Notes: generated from the letters alone by a model not told the origin. 64,000 nucleotides of DNA from Sphingopyxis sp. TUF1 (GCF_036687315.1 NZ_CP144683.1:3046001-3110000), one strand, 5' to 3'; positions 42,325 through 51,295 are shown, counted from the stretch's first letter. Program-made: numbers and translations.

Positions 42325-43809
42325 ATGGAATTTCAGTCGATCCTAGCCGCCGCGGCTGGCGGCCACGGCGCCGTGAATCCCTGGGCGGCGATCGCCTATC
42401 TGATCTCGGGCGTCTTCTTCATCCTCGCGCTGCGCGGCCTGTCGTCGCCCGCCTCGTCGCAGCGCGGCAACCGCTTTGGCATGATCGGCATGACGATCGC
42501 GGTTGTCACGACCTTGCTGACGCATGTCCCGCGGCTCGATGGCGGGGCGCTCGATAGTGTTGCGCTGATCGAAATCCTCGCGGCGATCGGTATCGGCGCG
42601 GTCATCGGCATCGTCATGGCGCGGCGTATCGCGATGACCGCGATGCCGCAGCTGGTCGCGGCATTCCACAGCCTTGTCGGCCTCGCCGCCGTGGCGGTTG
42701 CGGCGGCGGCCTATCTCAATCCACAGGCGTTCGGCATCGCCGATGCCGCGGGGCAGATTTACACGGTCAGCCGCATCGAAATGGGGCTCGGAATCGCGAT
42801 CGGTGCGATCACATTTTCGGGATCGGTGATCGCCTTTCTCAAGCTCAACGGCAATATGTCGGGCGCGCCGATCATGCTGCCCGCGCGGCATGTCATCAAC
42901 CTCGGCACGCTCGCGGCGATCATCGGTCTTGTCGCCTATTTCACCTTCGACCAGTCGCCATGGGTGTTCTGGACGGTCACGGGCCTCAGCTTCCTGATCG
43001 GCTTCCTGCTCATCATCCCGATCGGCGGCGCCGACATGCCGGTCGTCGTGTCGATGCTCAACAGCTATTCGGGCTGGGCCGCGGCGGCGATGGGCTTCAC
43101 GCTCGGCAATACCGCGATGATCATCACGGGCGCGCTTGTCGGCTCGTCCGGCGCGATCCTGTCGTACATCATGTGCCGCGCGATGAACCGCAGCTTCATC
43201 AGCGTGATCGCCGGCGGCTTCGGCGGCGACGATGCGGCGGCGGGTGCCGGCGGCGCGAAGGAACAGCGGCCGTGGAAGCCGGGCAGCGCCGACGACGCCG
43301 CCTTCCTGATGAGCCAGGCCGAAAATGTCATCATCGTGCCCGGTTACGGCATGGCGGTGGCGCAAGCGCAGCACGCGCTGCGCGAAATGGCCGACCTGCT
43401 CAAGAAAGAGGGCGTGAACGTCAAATATGCGATCCACCCCGTTGCGGGGCGAATGCCGGGACATATGAACGTGCTGCTCGCCGAGGCGAATGTGCCCTAT
43501 GACGAGGTATTCGAGCTGGAGGACATCAACGGCGAGTTCGCGCAATGCGACGTCGCGTTCGTCATCGGTGCCAACGACGTCACCAACCCGTCGGCCAAGA
43601 CCGACAAATCGTCGCCGATCTACGGGATGCCCGTGCTCGACGTTGAAAAGGCGAAGACGGTGCTGTTCGTGAAGCGCTCGATGGGCGGGGTCGGCTATGC
43701 CGGCGTCGACAACGACGTGTTCTACATGGACCAGACGATGATGCTGCTCGGCGATGCCAAGAAGATGGCCGACGACATCGTGAAAGCGCTGAACGGCGGG
43801 GGGCACTAA
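42325..43809 (+). CDS. pntB: NAD(P) transhydrogenase beta subunit
   Basis: A 494-residue subunit with about nine membrane helices (domain II) and a C-terminal NADP(H)-binding domain III. Landmarks are LPARHVINLGTLAAIIG, IGGADMPVVVSMLNSYSGWA, the NADP loop VPGYGMAVAQAQHALREM and the ending FVKRSMGGVGYAGVDND. With PntAA and PntAB it forms the complete proton-translocating enzyme. AAGGAG precedes the ATG. Confidence 0.96.
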   Translation: MEFQSILAAAAGGHGAVNPWAAIAYLISGVFFILALRGLSSPASSQRGNRFGMIGMTIAVVTTLLTHVPRLDGGALDSVALIEILAAIGIGAVIGIVMARRIAMTAMPQLVAAFHSLVGLAAVAVAAAAYLNPQAFGIADAAGQIYTVSRIEMGLGIAIGAITFSGSVIAFLKLNGNMSGAPIMLPARHVINLGTLAAIIGLVAYFTFDQSPWVFWTVTGLSFLIGFLLIIPIGGADMPVVVSMLNSYSGWAAAAMGFTLGNTAMIITGALVGSSGAILSYIMCRAMNRSFISVIAGGFGGDDAAAGAGGAKEQRPWKPGSADDAAFLMSQAENVIIVPGYGMAVAQAQHALREMADLLKKEGVNVKYAIHPVAGRMPGHMNVLLAEANVPYDEVFELEDINGEFAQCDVAFVIGANDVTNPSAKTDKSSPIYGMPVLDVEKAKTVLFVKRSMGGVGYAGVDNDVFYMDQTMMLLGDAKKMADDIVKALNGGGH

Positions 43810-43815
43810 GTTGCA

Positions 43816-43893
43816 CGTCGCCCCCGCGAAGGCGGGGGCCGCTATCGGCCTTGCATAAGGTTTCCAGCGGCCCCCGCCTTCGCGGGGGCGACG
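43816..43893. repeat. Palindromic repeat, family A (78-bp form)
   Basis: Same arms and nearly the same middle as 36476-36553. It lies between pntB and the racemase gene. Confidence 0.9.
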
Positions 43894-43918
43894 ATTTTAA
43901 AGAGGACCGAATATCCAA

Positions 43919-44614
43919 ATGCGTAAAATCGGCCTGATTGGCGGGATGAGTTGGGCATCGACCGAGCTTTATTACCGCCATCTCAACAAGGGGGTGCAAA
44001 AGCGCCTCGGCACCGCCTGTTCGGCGCCGATCCTGATGGAGAGCCTGAACTATTGCGACCTGTCGCGGATCACGACCGACGCGCAATGGGATCATGCCAG
44101 GGCGGTGCTGATCGCATCGGCGCAGCGACTGGAGGCGGCGGGCGCGACCGCGCTGATGATCGCCGCCAATTCGATGCACAAGGTGGCGGAAGATGTCGCC
44201 GCCGCAATCACGATTCCGCTGCTCCATATCGTCGATGAGACGGGCGAGAAGATGAAGGCCGACGGCGTCAAGGCCGCGGCCGTGATCGGCACGCGCAACG
44301 TGATGACCGAGCCCTGGTTCCGCCAGCGGCTCGTGCGCCACGGGCTGACGCTCGCACCCTATGACGCAACGCGCGCCGACGAAATCGACCGGATCATTTA
44401 CGAAGAGCTGATGCTGGGCAAGGTCAACGAAGCGTCGCGCCGCACGATGAAGACCTTTATCACCGACATTGCGAAGCAGGATATTCAGGCGATCGTGCTC
44501 GCCTGCACCGAGCTGGTGATGCTGGTCGATCCCGATGCCAATGTCCTGCCGATTTACGACACGACGCGGATTCATGTCGCGGCGGGGGTCGATTGGATCT
44601 TGGGCGGGGGGTGA
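43919..44614 (+). CDS. Aspartate/glutamate racemase family protein (YgeA-like)
   Basis: A 231-residue cofactor-independent racemase. It starts KIGLIGGMSWASTELYYRHL, typical for the YgeA branch. The second catalytic residue is the cysteine in AIVLACTELVML. The first position, usually Cys (or Thr in E. coli YgeA), is serine here: AANSMHKV. So acid-base pairing would be Ser/Cys. Either the enzyme has broad, slow racemase activity as YgeA does, or it has another role. It stands alone between two repeats. Confidence 0.88.
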   Translation: MRKIGLIGGMSWASTELYYRHLNKGVQKRLGTACSAPILMESLNYCDLSRITTDAQWDHARAVLIASAQRLEAAGATALMIAANSMHKVAEDVAAAITIPLLHIVDETGEKMKADGVKAAAVIGTRNVMTEPWFRQRLVRHGLTLAPYDATRADEIDRIIYEELMLGKVNEASRRTMKTFITDIAKQDIQAIVLACTELVMLVDPDANVLPIYDTTRIHVAAGVDWILGGG

Positions 44615-44623
44615 TCGAAAAAT

Positions 44624-44757
44624 CCTCCCTGTCGCGAAGCGATGGGGAGGGGGACCGCCCGCGAAGCGGGTGGTGGAGGGGCTTCGACGGCCGCGCCATT
44701 AGCCCCTCCGTCCGCGCTTCGCGCTGCCACCTCCCCATCGCTTCGCGACAGGGAGGA
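44624..44757. repeat. Palindromic repeat, family C
   Basis: CCTCCCTGTCGCGAAGCGAT is mirrored by ATCGCTTCGCGACAGGGAGG. The long inverted pair lies between the convergent racemase and DUF2147 genes. Confidence 0.88.
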
Positions 44758-44762
44758 CCAAA

Positions 44763-45176
44763 CTAGCCGATCTTCGTCCACGTCACTGTGCGGCAAATGA
44801 CCGAAACGCAGCCTTTCATCATCATCTTGTCGCCTTTGACGCTGAGATGCGCCTTGTAATAGCGGCCGTCTTCGGGGCTGTAGCCCTGACCCTTCCAGAC
44901 GTTGCCGTCGGGGGCGAGATCCCAATAGATGCGCAGGCCCGTGACCTTGCGGCCGCGCTTGGCCTTGTCGGGGTTGCGTTCGTCGAGCTGGCCGCCCGCG
45001 GGCTGCTTGATCAGCAGGCGCTCGATATGGCCGCACATGTTGGCGCCGCACGGCGTCATCACGACGATGCCCTTGCCGTCGTCGGTTTTCCAGCGGCCCG
45101 CGAGGGCGGGCGGCGCGGCGGCGAGCGAGGGACCGGCGACAAGGGCGGCGAGCGCCAAGGCATAACGGTGAAACAA
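44763..45176 (-). CDS. Exported DUF2147 protein
   Basis: A 137-residue secreted or periplasmic protein: signal peptide FHRYALALAALVAGPSLAAA, then the DUF2147 domain with GRWKTDDGKGIVVMTPCG, NPDKAKRGRKVTGLRIYWDL and GYSPEDGRYYKAHLSV. Three cysteines (CG.NMCGHI, GCVSVIC) may form disulfides. The family is a small lipocalin-like beta-barrel of unknown function, common in Gram-negative envelopes. Confidence 0.9.
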   Translation of the reverse strand: MFHRYALALAALVAGPSLAAAPPALAGRWKTDDGKGIVVMTPCGANMCGHIERLLIKQPAGGQLDERNPDKAKRGRKVTGLRIYWDLAPDGNVWKGQGYSPEDGRYYKAHLSVKGDKMMMKGCVSVICRTVTWTKIG

Positions 45177-45199
45177 TGCGACCTCCCCGGATTAGCTAC

Positions 45200-45220
45200 A
45201 GCCATGTCAGCAACATGGCT
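45200..45220. promoter_or_regulatory. Inverted repeat between DUF2147 and the beta-helix gene
   Basis: AGCCATGT-CAGCA-ACATGGCT has perfect 8-bp arms with a 5-base spacer. It lies 24 bp from the DUF2147 start and 52 bp from the beta-helix start, so it may be an operator for either gene. Confidence 0.45.
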
Positions 45221-45271
45221 TGGCATTGCCGCAGTCTTGCACCATGCTGGCAAAAAACAAGGGAGAGTCTG

Positions 45272-46474
45272 ATGCGATTCCATCATCTCGTCGTGTCTTT
45301 TGGTCTTGCACTGGCTTTGGCGACGCCTGCGGCGGCCAGGACGATCGGCGTGGCGGCCGATGCCCCCGACGCCAACGAAAAATTGCAGGAGGCGCTGATC
45401 CTCGCGCAGCCGGGCGATGTGGTCGAACTGGGCGCGGGGGTGTGGAAGCTGACCGACGGGCTGTCGCTCGACGTTGCCAATGTGACCGTGCGCGGCGCGG
45501 GGACGGGCGAGGGCGGGTCGATCCTCGACTTTTCGGGACAGCAGGGCGCGGGCGAGGGGCTGCTCGTCACATCCGACGATGTGCTGCTCACCAATTTTGC
45601 CGTGCTCAATACGAAAGGCGACGGCATCAAGTCGAAGGGCGCCGACCGTATCGTCTATCACAAGCTGCGCGTCGAGTGGACCGCGGGGCCAAAGGCGACC
45701 AACGGCGCCTATGGCATCTATCCGGTCGAAAGCACCGATGTGCTGGTCGACAGCGTCTATGTCCGCGGCGCGTCGGATGCGGGCATCTATGTCGGCCAGT
45801 CGAAGAATATCGTCGTGCGCGAATCGGTCGCGACTGAAAATGTTGCGGGGATCGAGATCGAGAACAGCTACGACGCCGATGTTCACGACAATATCGCGAA
45901 CCGCAACACCGGCGGCATCCTGGTGTTCGACCTGCCCAGCCTGCCGATGCAGGGCGGGCACAATGTCCGCGTCTTTTCCAATATCATCAACGATAACAGC
46001 GTCCCCAACTTCGCGCCCGCGGGCAATATCGTCGCGAGTGTGCCGACGGGCACCGGCGTGCTGGTGATGGCGAACCGCAATGTCGAGATTTTCGACAATA
46101 TTTTCGACCGGAACGGCACCGCCAATGTGATGATCGTCGGTTACCGCTACGAGCATAAAGACCCGAAATATCAGCCGTTGCCGCGCGCGATCGTCGTGCG
46201 CGACAACCAGCATGGCAAGGCGGGCTATGCCCCCGCCTTCCCCGGCGGCGCCGAGATTGCCGCGGCGATGGGCGGCACGCTTCCGCCGGTGCTGTGGGAC
46301 GGGTCGGGCGACGCGATCGTCAACGACGATGTCGGCGTGCTGTCGCTGAACCTGCCCGACATGGCGATGCCGCAAAGCGCGGCAAAACCTTCGCCCGCCG
46401 ACCTGAAAGACACGGCGCCCGCGCCGCTGCCGGGCATCACGCTGCCCGCGAGTATGGAGGCGAAGATCCGGTGA
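45272..46474 (+). CDS. Exported parallel beta-helix protein
   Basis: A 400-residue secreted protein. After the signal peptide (FHHLVVSFGLALALATPAAA) it has rows of right-handed beta-helix coils: VVELGAGVWKLTDGLSLDVA, VLLTNFAVLNTKGDGIKSKG, VLVDSVYVRGASDAGIYVGQ, IVVRESVATENVAGIEIENS and others, the pattern of pectate-lyase-like or right-handed beta-helix (NosD-like) proteins. The tail is proline- and alanine-rich. The gene overlaps a diheme cytochrome gene (GTGA), a pairing also known from Shewanella (SO2930-type cytochrome). Role unknown. Confidence 0.87.
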   Translation: MRFHHLVVSFGLALALATPAAARTIGVAADAPDANEKLQEALILAQPGDVVELGAGVWKLTDGLSLDVANVTVRGAGTGEGGSILDFSGQQGAGEGLLVTSDDVLLTNFAVLNTKGDGIKSKGADRIVYHKLRVEWTAGPKATNGAYGIYPVESTDVLVDSVYVRGASDAGIYVGQSKNIVVRESVATENVAGIEIENSYDADVHDNIANRNTGGILVFDLPSLPMQGGHNVRVFSNIINDNSVPNFAPAGNIVASVPTGTGVLVMANRNVEIFDNIFDRNGTANVMIVGYRYEHKDPKYQPLPRAIVVRDNQHGKAGYAPAFPGGAEIAAAMGGTLPPVLWDGSGDAIVNDDVGVLSLNLPDMAMPQSAAKPSPADLKDTAPAPLPGITLPASMEAKIR

Positions 46475-47502
46475 AGCGCGTCGTTGCCGCGATCGCCGCG
46501 GCGTTGCTGAGCAGTAGCGGCGGCACGGCGCTTACCCCGCCGACCGTCGACGAGGCGCTGGTCGAAAGCGACGCGATGCCCGCGAAGCTCTCCGCCTTCG
46601 GCCTGTTTCGCGGCAATGATCCGCTCCGTCCGGTGGCGGGCATCGCCTATACGCTGCGCACGCCCTTGTTCAGCGATTATGCCGACAAGCATCGGTTCAT
46701 GCTGATCCCGGATGGAAAAAAGGCTGCGGTGGGGGCCGATGGCGCCATCGACTTTCCGGTCGGCACGGTGCTGGTCAAGAGCTTCGGCTGGAGCGACGTT
46801 AACGCCGGGCGCCCGGTCGAAACGCGGCTGCTGATCCGCCGCGCCTCGGGCTGGGCGGCGCTGCCCTATATCTGGGATGCCGATGGCAAGGATGCGACGC
46901 TGGCGCTGGGCGGGCGGCGCGTGCCGGTGAGCTTTGCCACCGCCGCGGGCGAGCGGCATTCGATCCGCTATGCCGTGCCGAACAAGAATCAGTGCAAGGA
47001 ATGCCACAGCCTGAACGGCGAAATCGTGCCGATCGGGCCCAAGGCGCGCAATCTCGTGCTCGACCCCGCCGCACCGGCGGCGCTGCGCGCGCGCTATTTC
47101 GCGCAGCCCGCTGCGCTGGAGCCAGCGATGCCCGTGTGGGACGATGCGACCAGCGGCAGCGTTGCGGAGCGCGCTCGCGCCTATCTCGACGTCAATTGCG
47201 CGCATTGCCACAATCCGGCGGGCAGCGCGTCGAACAGCGGGCTGTTCCTGCGCTGGACCGACGATGCCGCAGGCGTGAACTATGGCATCGGCAAGCGCCC
47301 GACCGCGGCGGGGCGCGGCAGCGGGGGCATGGATTTCGCGATTGCGCCGGGAGCGCCGGATCATAGCTTCATGATCTATCGCCTCCAAAGCACCGATCCC
47401 GGCATTGCGATGCCCGAGGTCGGGCGGTCGACGGTGCATAAGGAGGGTGCGGCGCTGCTGCGGCAATGGATTGCGGAAATGCCGGAGGGTGGTTCGCGCT
47501 GA
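46471..47502 (+). CDS. SO2930-family diheme c-type cytochrome
   Basis: A 343-residue exported cytochrome with two CxxCH haem sites, CKECH (near residue 175) and CAHCH (near 249). The N-terminus VKRVVAAIAAALLSSSGGTA is a signal peptide. The region DYADKHRFMLIPDGKKA and the spacing of the two haems match the SO2930 family, which is encoded next to beta-helix proteins. The GTG start overlaps the beta-helix stop. It is probably a periplasmic electron carrier or an oxidoreductase acting on the neighbour's ligand; not known. Confidence 0.87.
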   Translation: MKRVVAAIAAALLSSSGGTALTPPTVDEALVESDAMPAKLSAFGLFRGNDPLRPVAGIAYTLRTPLFSDYADKHRFMLIPDGKKAAVGADGAIDFPVGTVLVKSFGWSDVNAGRPVETRLLIRRASGWAALPYIWDADGKDATLALGGRRVPVSFATAAGERHSIRYAVPNKNQCKECHSLNGEIVPIGPKARNLVLDPAAPAALRARYFAQPAALEPAMPVWDDATSGSVAERARAYLDVNCAHCHNPAGSASNSGLFLRWTDDAAGVNYGIGKRPTAAGRGSGGMDFAIAPGAPDHSFMIYRLQSTDPGIAMPEVGRSTVHKEGAALLRQWIAEMPEGGSR

Positions 47503-47513
47503 CCCGCCTAAAT

Positions 47514-47605
47514 GTCATTGCGAGCGCAGCGAAGCAATCTCCAGCTTCCGGAGCACTTGGACGATAGCTGGAGATTGCTTCGTCGCTCCGCTCCTCGCAA
47601 TAACG
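47514..47605. repeat. Palindromic repeat, family B
   Basis: GTCATTGCGAGCGCAGCGAA pairs with the right arm ending CTCGCAATAACG; the inner part AATCTCCAGC...GCTGGAGATT also pairs. It lies between the cytochrome gene and maiA. Confidence 0.8.
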
Positions 47606-47660
47606 ATGCTGTGATGTTCGGGCGCTTGCTAAACCGCATTGGTTTATCTTAGGTCCGCGC

Positions 47661-48293
47661 ATGACCAACCTCGTCCTCCACGATTATTTCCGCTCCTCGG
47701 CCAGTTTTCGCGTCCGCATTGCGCTCAATCTCAAAGGCCTCAATTATGAGCGCGTCGAGGTCAGCCTGATCGCGGGCGAGCAGCGCAGCGACGCGTTCCT
47801 CGAACAAAATGCGCAGGGGTTCGTGCCGATGCTCGTCGTCGATGGCGAGCCGATCATTCAGAGCATGGCGATCATCGACTGGCTCGACCGCACCTTTCCG
47901 CAGCCGCGGCTGATCCCCGAGGAAGCGATGCCGCGCGCGGTCGCGCTGGCGCAGGCGCAGGTGATTGCGAGCGACATTCACCCGCTCAACAACCTGCGCG
48001 TGCTCAAATATCTGACACGCGACCTGGGGTTGAACGAGCAGACCAAGGACCGCTGGTATCGCCATTGGATCGTGCAAGGCTTCGACGCGCTCGAAGCGAT
48101 GGCGGGCGACGGCAGGTTCCTTGGCGGCGACACGCCCGGGATCGCCGACTGCTGCCTCGTGCCGCAATTGTACAATGCGCGGCGGTTCGACGTGCCACTC
48201 GACGATTATCCGCGGCTGGTGGCGATCGAGGCGGCGTGCATGGAACTGGAGGCATTCCAGAAGGCGCATCCCGATGCGGTGAAGCCCGCGTGA
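47661..48293 (+). CDS. maiA: Maleylacetoacetate isomerase / zeta-class glutathione transferase
   Basis: A 210-residue zeta-type GST expected to turn maleylacetoacetate into fumarylacetoacetate in tyrosine breakdown, or a similar isomerisation. The N-terminus YFRSSASFRVRIALNLKGL matches the family's SSCSxRVRIAL motif, with alanine in place of the cysteine. IDWLDRTFPQPRLIP and the all-helical C-terminal domain are typical. No other tyrosine-pathway genes are near. Oddly, its stop overlaps the start of a TonB receptor gene. Confidence 0.88.
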   Translation: MTNLVLHDYFRSSASFRVRIALNLKGLNYERVEVSLIAGEQRSDAFLEQNAQGFVPMLVVDGEPIIQSMAIIDWLDRTFPQPRLIPEEAMPRAVALAQAQVIASDIHPLNNLRVLKYLTRDLGLNEQTKDRWYRHWIVQGFDALEAMAGDGRFLGGDTPGIADCCLVPQLYNARRFDVPLDDYPRLVAIEAACMELEAFQKAHPDAVKPA

Positions 48294-50356
48294 TCCGCCT
48301 TTTTGCTGGTGTTGCGGCGCTGGCGCTGCCGTGTGTCGCAATGGCGCAGGACGCGCCGGAAGGGCAGGTCGACGAAGAATTTGACGGCGGCTGCTGCGCA
48401 TGGATTGGCCAGCGCATTCCGCATGAAATTATCGTCGTTACAGCCAGTGGCCTGCTGCCGCGACCCGACGGCGATTCGGCGCAGGGTTTCAGCGTGATTT
48501 CAAACCTCGACCCCGGCCTCGGCACGCGCATCGAAAACCGCCTGCGCGACGAGGCGGGCATCGTCCAGTTCCGCCGCTCCGACGGGCGCAGCGCGCATCC
48601 GACGAGCCAGGGCGTGACGCTGCGCGGGCTCGGCGGCAACGCATCGAGCCGTGCGCTAGTGACGCTCGACGGGGTGCCGCAGGCCGACCCCTTCGGCGGC
48701 TGGGTGGCGTGGAGCGCCTATGACGCGATCCGGCTCGGCGGGATCGTCGTCACGCGCGGCGGCGGCAGCGGCGCCGACGGGCCCGGCGCGCTCGCGGGAA
48801 CGATCGGGCTGCATTCGGAGATGACCGACGGCGCCGAAGCGAGCCTTGCCTATGGCAGCCGCGATGGCTGGGATATGTCGGCGAGCGCGGGCGGGGCGAT
48901 AGGCAGCGGGCAGGTGGCGATCGACGGTCGCTACAGCCGCGGCGATGGTTTCGTTCCGGTCGTCAAGGGCCAGCGCGGCCCCGCCGATCGCGCCGCGCCC
49001 TATGAACAGGGCGGATTGGGCCTGCGCCTCCGCTTCGACGCGGGTGAGAGCAGCCGCATCGAGGCCAGCCTGCGCGGCTTTGCCGACCGGCGCGACCGCG
49101 GAACCGATTTCAGCCGAAGCAAGATCGACGGCGTCGACGCCAGCCTGCGCTTCGTCCGCGACCCCGCGGGCGGCGCGCAATGGCTCGCGCTCGCCTATGT
49201 CCAGCTCCGCGATCTGGAGACGGGTTTTGCCAGCGTCGCGGCGGATCGCAGCAGCGCGGCGCCCGTGCTGTTCCAGCGCGTTCCCGCGACGGGGCTGGGT
49301 GCGCGCGTCGAATATCGTCCGGCGGTTGGCGGCACGAACCCGCTGCGGCTCGGCGCCGATTGGCGGCGGACGACGGGGCGGACCGAGGAGGATTTTTTCT
49401 TCGCCGCGGGCGTGCCGCAGCGTCACCGCAGCGCGGGCGGCAGCAGCGACACGGTCGGCGCCTTTGCCGAATGGACGGCGGGCGACCGCAATGACGGTTT
49501 TCTCTGGACGCTGAGTGGGCGCGTCGACCGCTGGTGGCTGAGCGGCGGCTATCGCCGCGAGGGTAACATCGGCGGTGCGCCGATCAGCGACGCGCGCTTT
49601 GCCGACCGGCAGGGCTGGGAAGGCAGCGGGCGCGCGGGGGTGCGGTGGAGTCGCGATGGCGTGGCGCTGCGCGCGGCGGCCTATCGCGGCTGGCGCCTGC
49701 CGACGCTCAACGAGCTGTATCGGCCGTTCCGCGTCGGCGCCGAGGTCACGATGGCGAATGAGGCGCTGAAGCCCGAGCGGCTGTGGGGCGGCGAGGTCGG
49801 CATCGACTGGGCTTCGGGAGGCACCCGTCTGTCGATGACAGTCTTCGCCAACCGGCTGACCGATGCGATCGCCAATGTGACCATGGGACCGAACCTCAAC
49901 CAGCGGCAGAATCTCGACGCGATCGACAGCAAGGGCGTTGAGGTCAGCGCCGAACAGGGTATCGGCCCGCTGACGCTGCGCGCGACATATGCCTATACCG
50001 ATGCCGAGGTCGATGCGTCGGGCACCGCGGCGGTGCTCGATGGGCGGCAACCGGCGCAGATCGCCAAACATGGCGGCAGCGTGTCGCTGCGCAGCAATGC
50101 CGTCGGTCCGCTAGGCGGCTTTGCGACGCTGCGTTACGTCGGCGCGCAGAATGAGGACGATCTGGGACTGCTGCGGCTGGACGATGCGCTGACGCTCGAT
50201 GCCGGGCTGTCGTGGCGGCTGGCAGACGGGATCAGCGTCGAGGCGCGCGGCGAAAACCTGTTCGACGAACTGGCCCCCGCGGCGATTTCATCGGCGGGCA
50301 TTGTCGAGCGCGCGACCCCGCGGACATTGTGGATCGGGGCGCGGATGGCGTTCTGA
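48290..50356 (+). CDS. TonB-dependent receptor
   Basis: A 688-residue outer-membrane receptor. It has a signal peptide (IRLFAGVAALALPCVAMA), a Cys-Cys-containing stretch (DGGCCAW), a TonB box-like EIIVVTAS, and a plug with RRSDGRSAHPTSQGVTLRGL and ALVTLDGVPQADPFGGWVAW; the barrel ends in RTLWIGARMAF with terminal Phe. The plug features (VTLRGLGGNASSRALVTLDG) are those of vitamin or metal-chelate receptors. The GTG overlaps the maiA stop (GTGA). Ligand not known. Confidence 0.92.
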   Translation: MIRLFAGVAALALPCVAMAQDAPEGQVDEEFDGGCCAWIGQRIPHEIIVVTASGLLPRPDGDSAQGFSVISNLDPGLGTRIENRLRDEAGIVQFRRSDGRSAHPTSQGVTLRGLGGNASSRALVTLDGVPQADPFGGWVAWSAYDAIRLGGIVVTRGGGSGADGPGALAGTIGLHSEMTDGAEASLAYGSRDGWDMSASAGGAIGSGQVAIDGRYSRGDGFVPVVKGQRGPADRAAPYEQGGLGLRLRFDAGESSRIEASLRGFADRRDRGTDFSRSKIDGVDASLRFVRDPAGGAQWLALAYVQLRDLETGFASVAADRSSAAPVLFQRVPATGLGARVEYRPAVGGTNPLRLGADWRRTTGRTEEDFFFAAGVPQRHRSAGGSSDTVGAFAEWTAGDRNDGFLWTLSGRVDRWWLSGGYRREGNIGGAPISDARFADRQGWEGSGRAGVRWSRDGVALRAAAYRGWRLPTLNELYRPFRVGAEVTMANEALKPERLWGGEVGIDWASGGTRLSMTVFANRLTDAIANVTMGPNLNQRQNLDAIDSKGVEVSAEQGIGPLTLRATYAYTDAEVDASGTAAVLDGRQPAQIAKHGGSVSLRSNAVGPLGGFATLRYVGAQNEDDLGLLRLDDALTLDAGLSWRLADGISVEARGENLFDELAPAAISSAGIVERATPRTLWIGARMAF

Positions 50357-50370
50357 ACCGAAAACTACTG

Positions 50371-50458
50371 TCGCCCCCGCGAAGGCGGGGGCCGCTGTCG
50401 GTTTACGCAGCGACGGAGGAAAAGGCCGATTGCGGCCCCCGCCTTCGCGGGGGCGACG
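50371..50458. repeat. Palindromic repeat, family A (90-bp form)
   Basis: TCGCCCCCGCGAAGGCGGGG with the inverted arm CCCCGCCTTCGCGGGGGCGA, 14 bp after the receptor stop; same middle as 41771-41860. Confidence 0.9.
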
Positions 50459-50574
50459 GATGCGGCTGCCTCGATCTTGCAATCATCCTTTCATCCCGCG
50501 CTCACCGGGATTGCGCACCGATAACAGGCCGTTTAGGCTTCGTAGGCCGGGGTTGGTGAGGGAAACAGGACAGC

Positions 50575-51021
50575 ATGGCCGCGAAGAAGCTCAATCTCGA
50601 CAATTTCCTGCCTTATCGCCTGTCGATCGCTTCCAACGCGCTGTCGAGCCGGATTGCCGCCGAATATGAAGACCGCTTCGGTCTCAAGATCCCCGAATGG
50701 CGACTGATGGCGATCCTGGGTGAAGGAACGCCCAAGACGCAGCGCGAGCTTGTCCAGGCGACACGCATGGACAAGGTGACGGTGAACCGCGCCGCGAAGG
50801 GGCTGGCCGACCGCCAGCTGATCGCGCGTCAGGCGCACGAGGCCGACGGGCGCTCGCATCATCTGGCGCTCACCGACACGGGGCGTTCGCTGTATGACGC
50901 GATCGTCCCCGCGGCGCTCGCGAGCGAGGCGCAGCTGGAGGCCAACCTGAGCGCCGACGAACGCGCGACGCTGATGGCCTTGCTCGCCAAGCTGGTCGCC
51001 GCCGCCGAAACCTATGACTGA
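50575..51021 (+). CDS. MarR-family regulator heading the HPr-rel-A operon
   Basis: A 148-residue winged-helix regulator: YRLSIASNALSSRIAAEYED helix, FGLKIPEWRLMAILGEG, then the recognition part TQRELVQATRMDKVTVNRAA and the wing RQAHEADGRSHHLALTDTGR. It overlaps the PqqD-like gene by eight bases, so it is translated with the operon and probably represses it. The effector is unknown. Confidence 0.9.
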   Translation: MAAKKLNLDNFLPYRLSIASNALSSRIAAEYEDRFGLKIPEWRLMAILGEGTPKTQRELVQATRMDKVTVNRAAKGLADRQLIARQAHEADGRSHHLALTDTGRSLYDAIVPAALASEAQLEANLSADERATLMALLAKLVAAAETYD

Positions 51022-51295
51022 CCCCGCCTATCGCGCCGCGCCGGCGGACGCGCTGCGCATCGAGCCGCTGGGCGAGCTCACCGCGATTTTCGACCGGCGG
51101 TCGATGCAGACGCACCTCGTCGTCGCGCCGCTTCCCGAAATGCTGGCGTTGATGGGCGAGGGACCGTGCGACGCCGCGCTGCTCGTCAAGCGGCTCGAAA
51201 CCGCCTTCGACCTGAGCAATGCGGGCGACGTGCGCGCGCGCGTCGCCGAACGGCTCGCCGAGCTTGCGGACATGGGGCTGGTGGCGAAGGCGTGA
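51014..51295 (+). CDS. PqqD-family peptide chaperone of the HPr-rel-A system
   Basis: A 93-residue PqqD-like protein: LGELTAIFDRRSMQTHLVV is the beta-hairpin region and DAALLVKRLETAFDLSN the helical part. PqqD-fold proteins hold precursor peptides for modifying enzymes, usually radical SAM proteins in RiPP systems. Here the partner is an HprK-related kinase, which is what defines the HPr-rel-A set. It overlaps MarR at its start and the kinase at its end. No precursor peptide gene is present in the operon. Confidence 0.82.
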   Translation: MTDPAYRAAPADALRIEPLGELTAIFDRRSMQTHLVVAPLPEMLALMGEGPCDAALLVKRLETAFDLSNAGDVRARVAERLAELADMGLVAKA

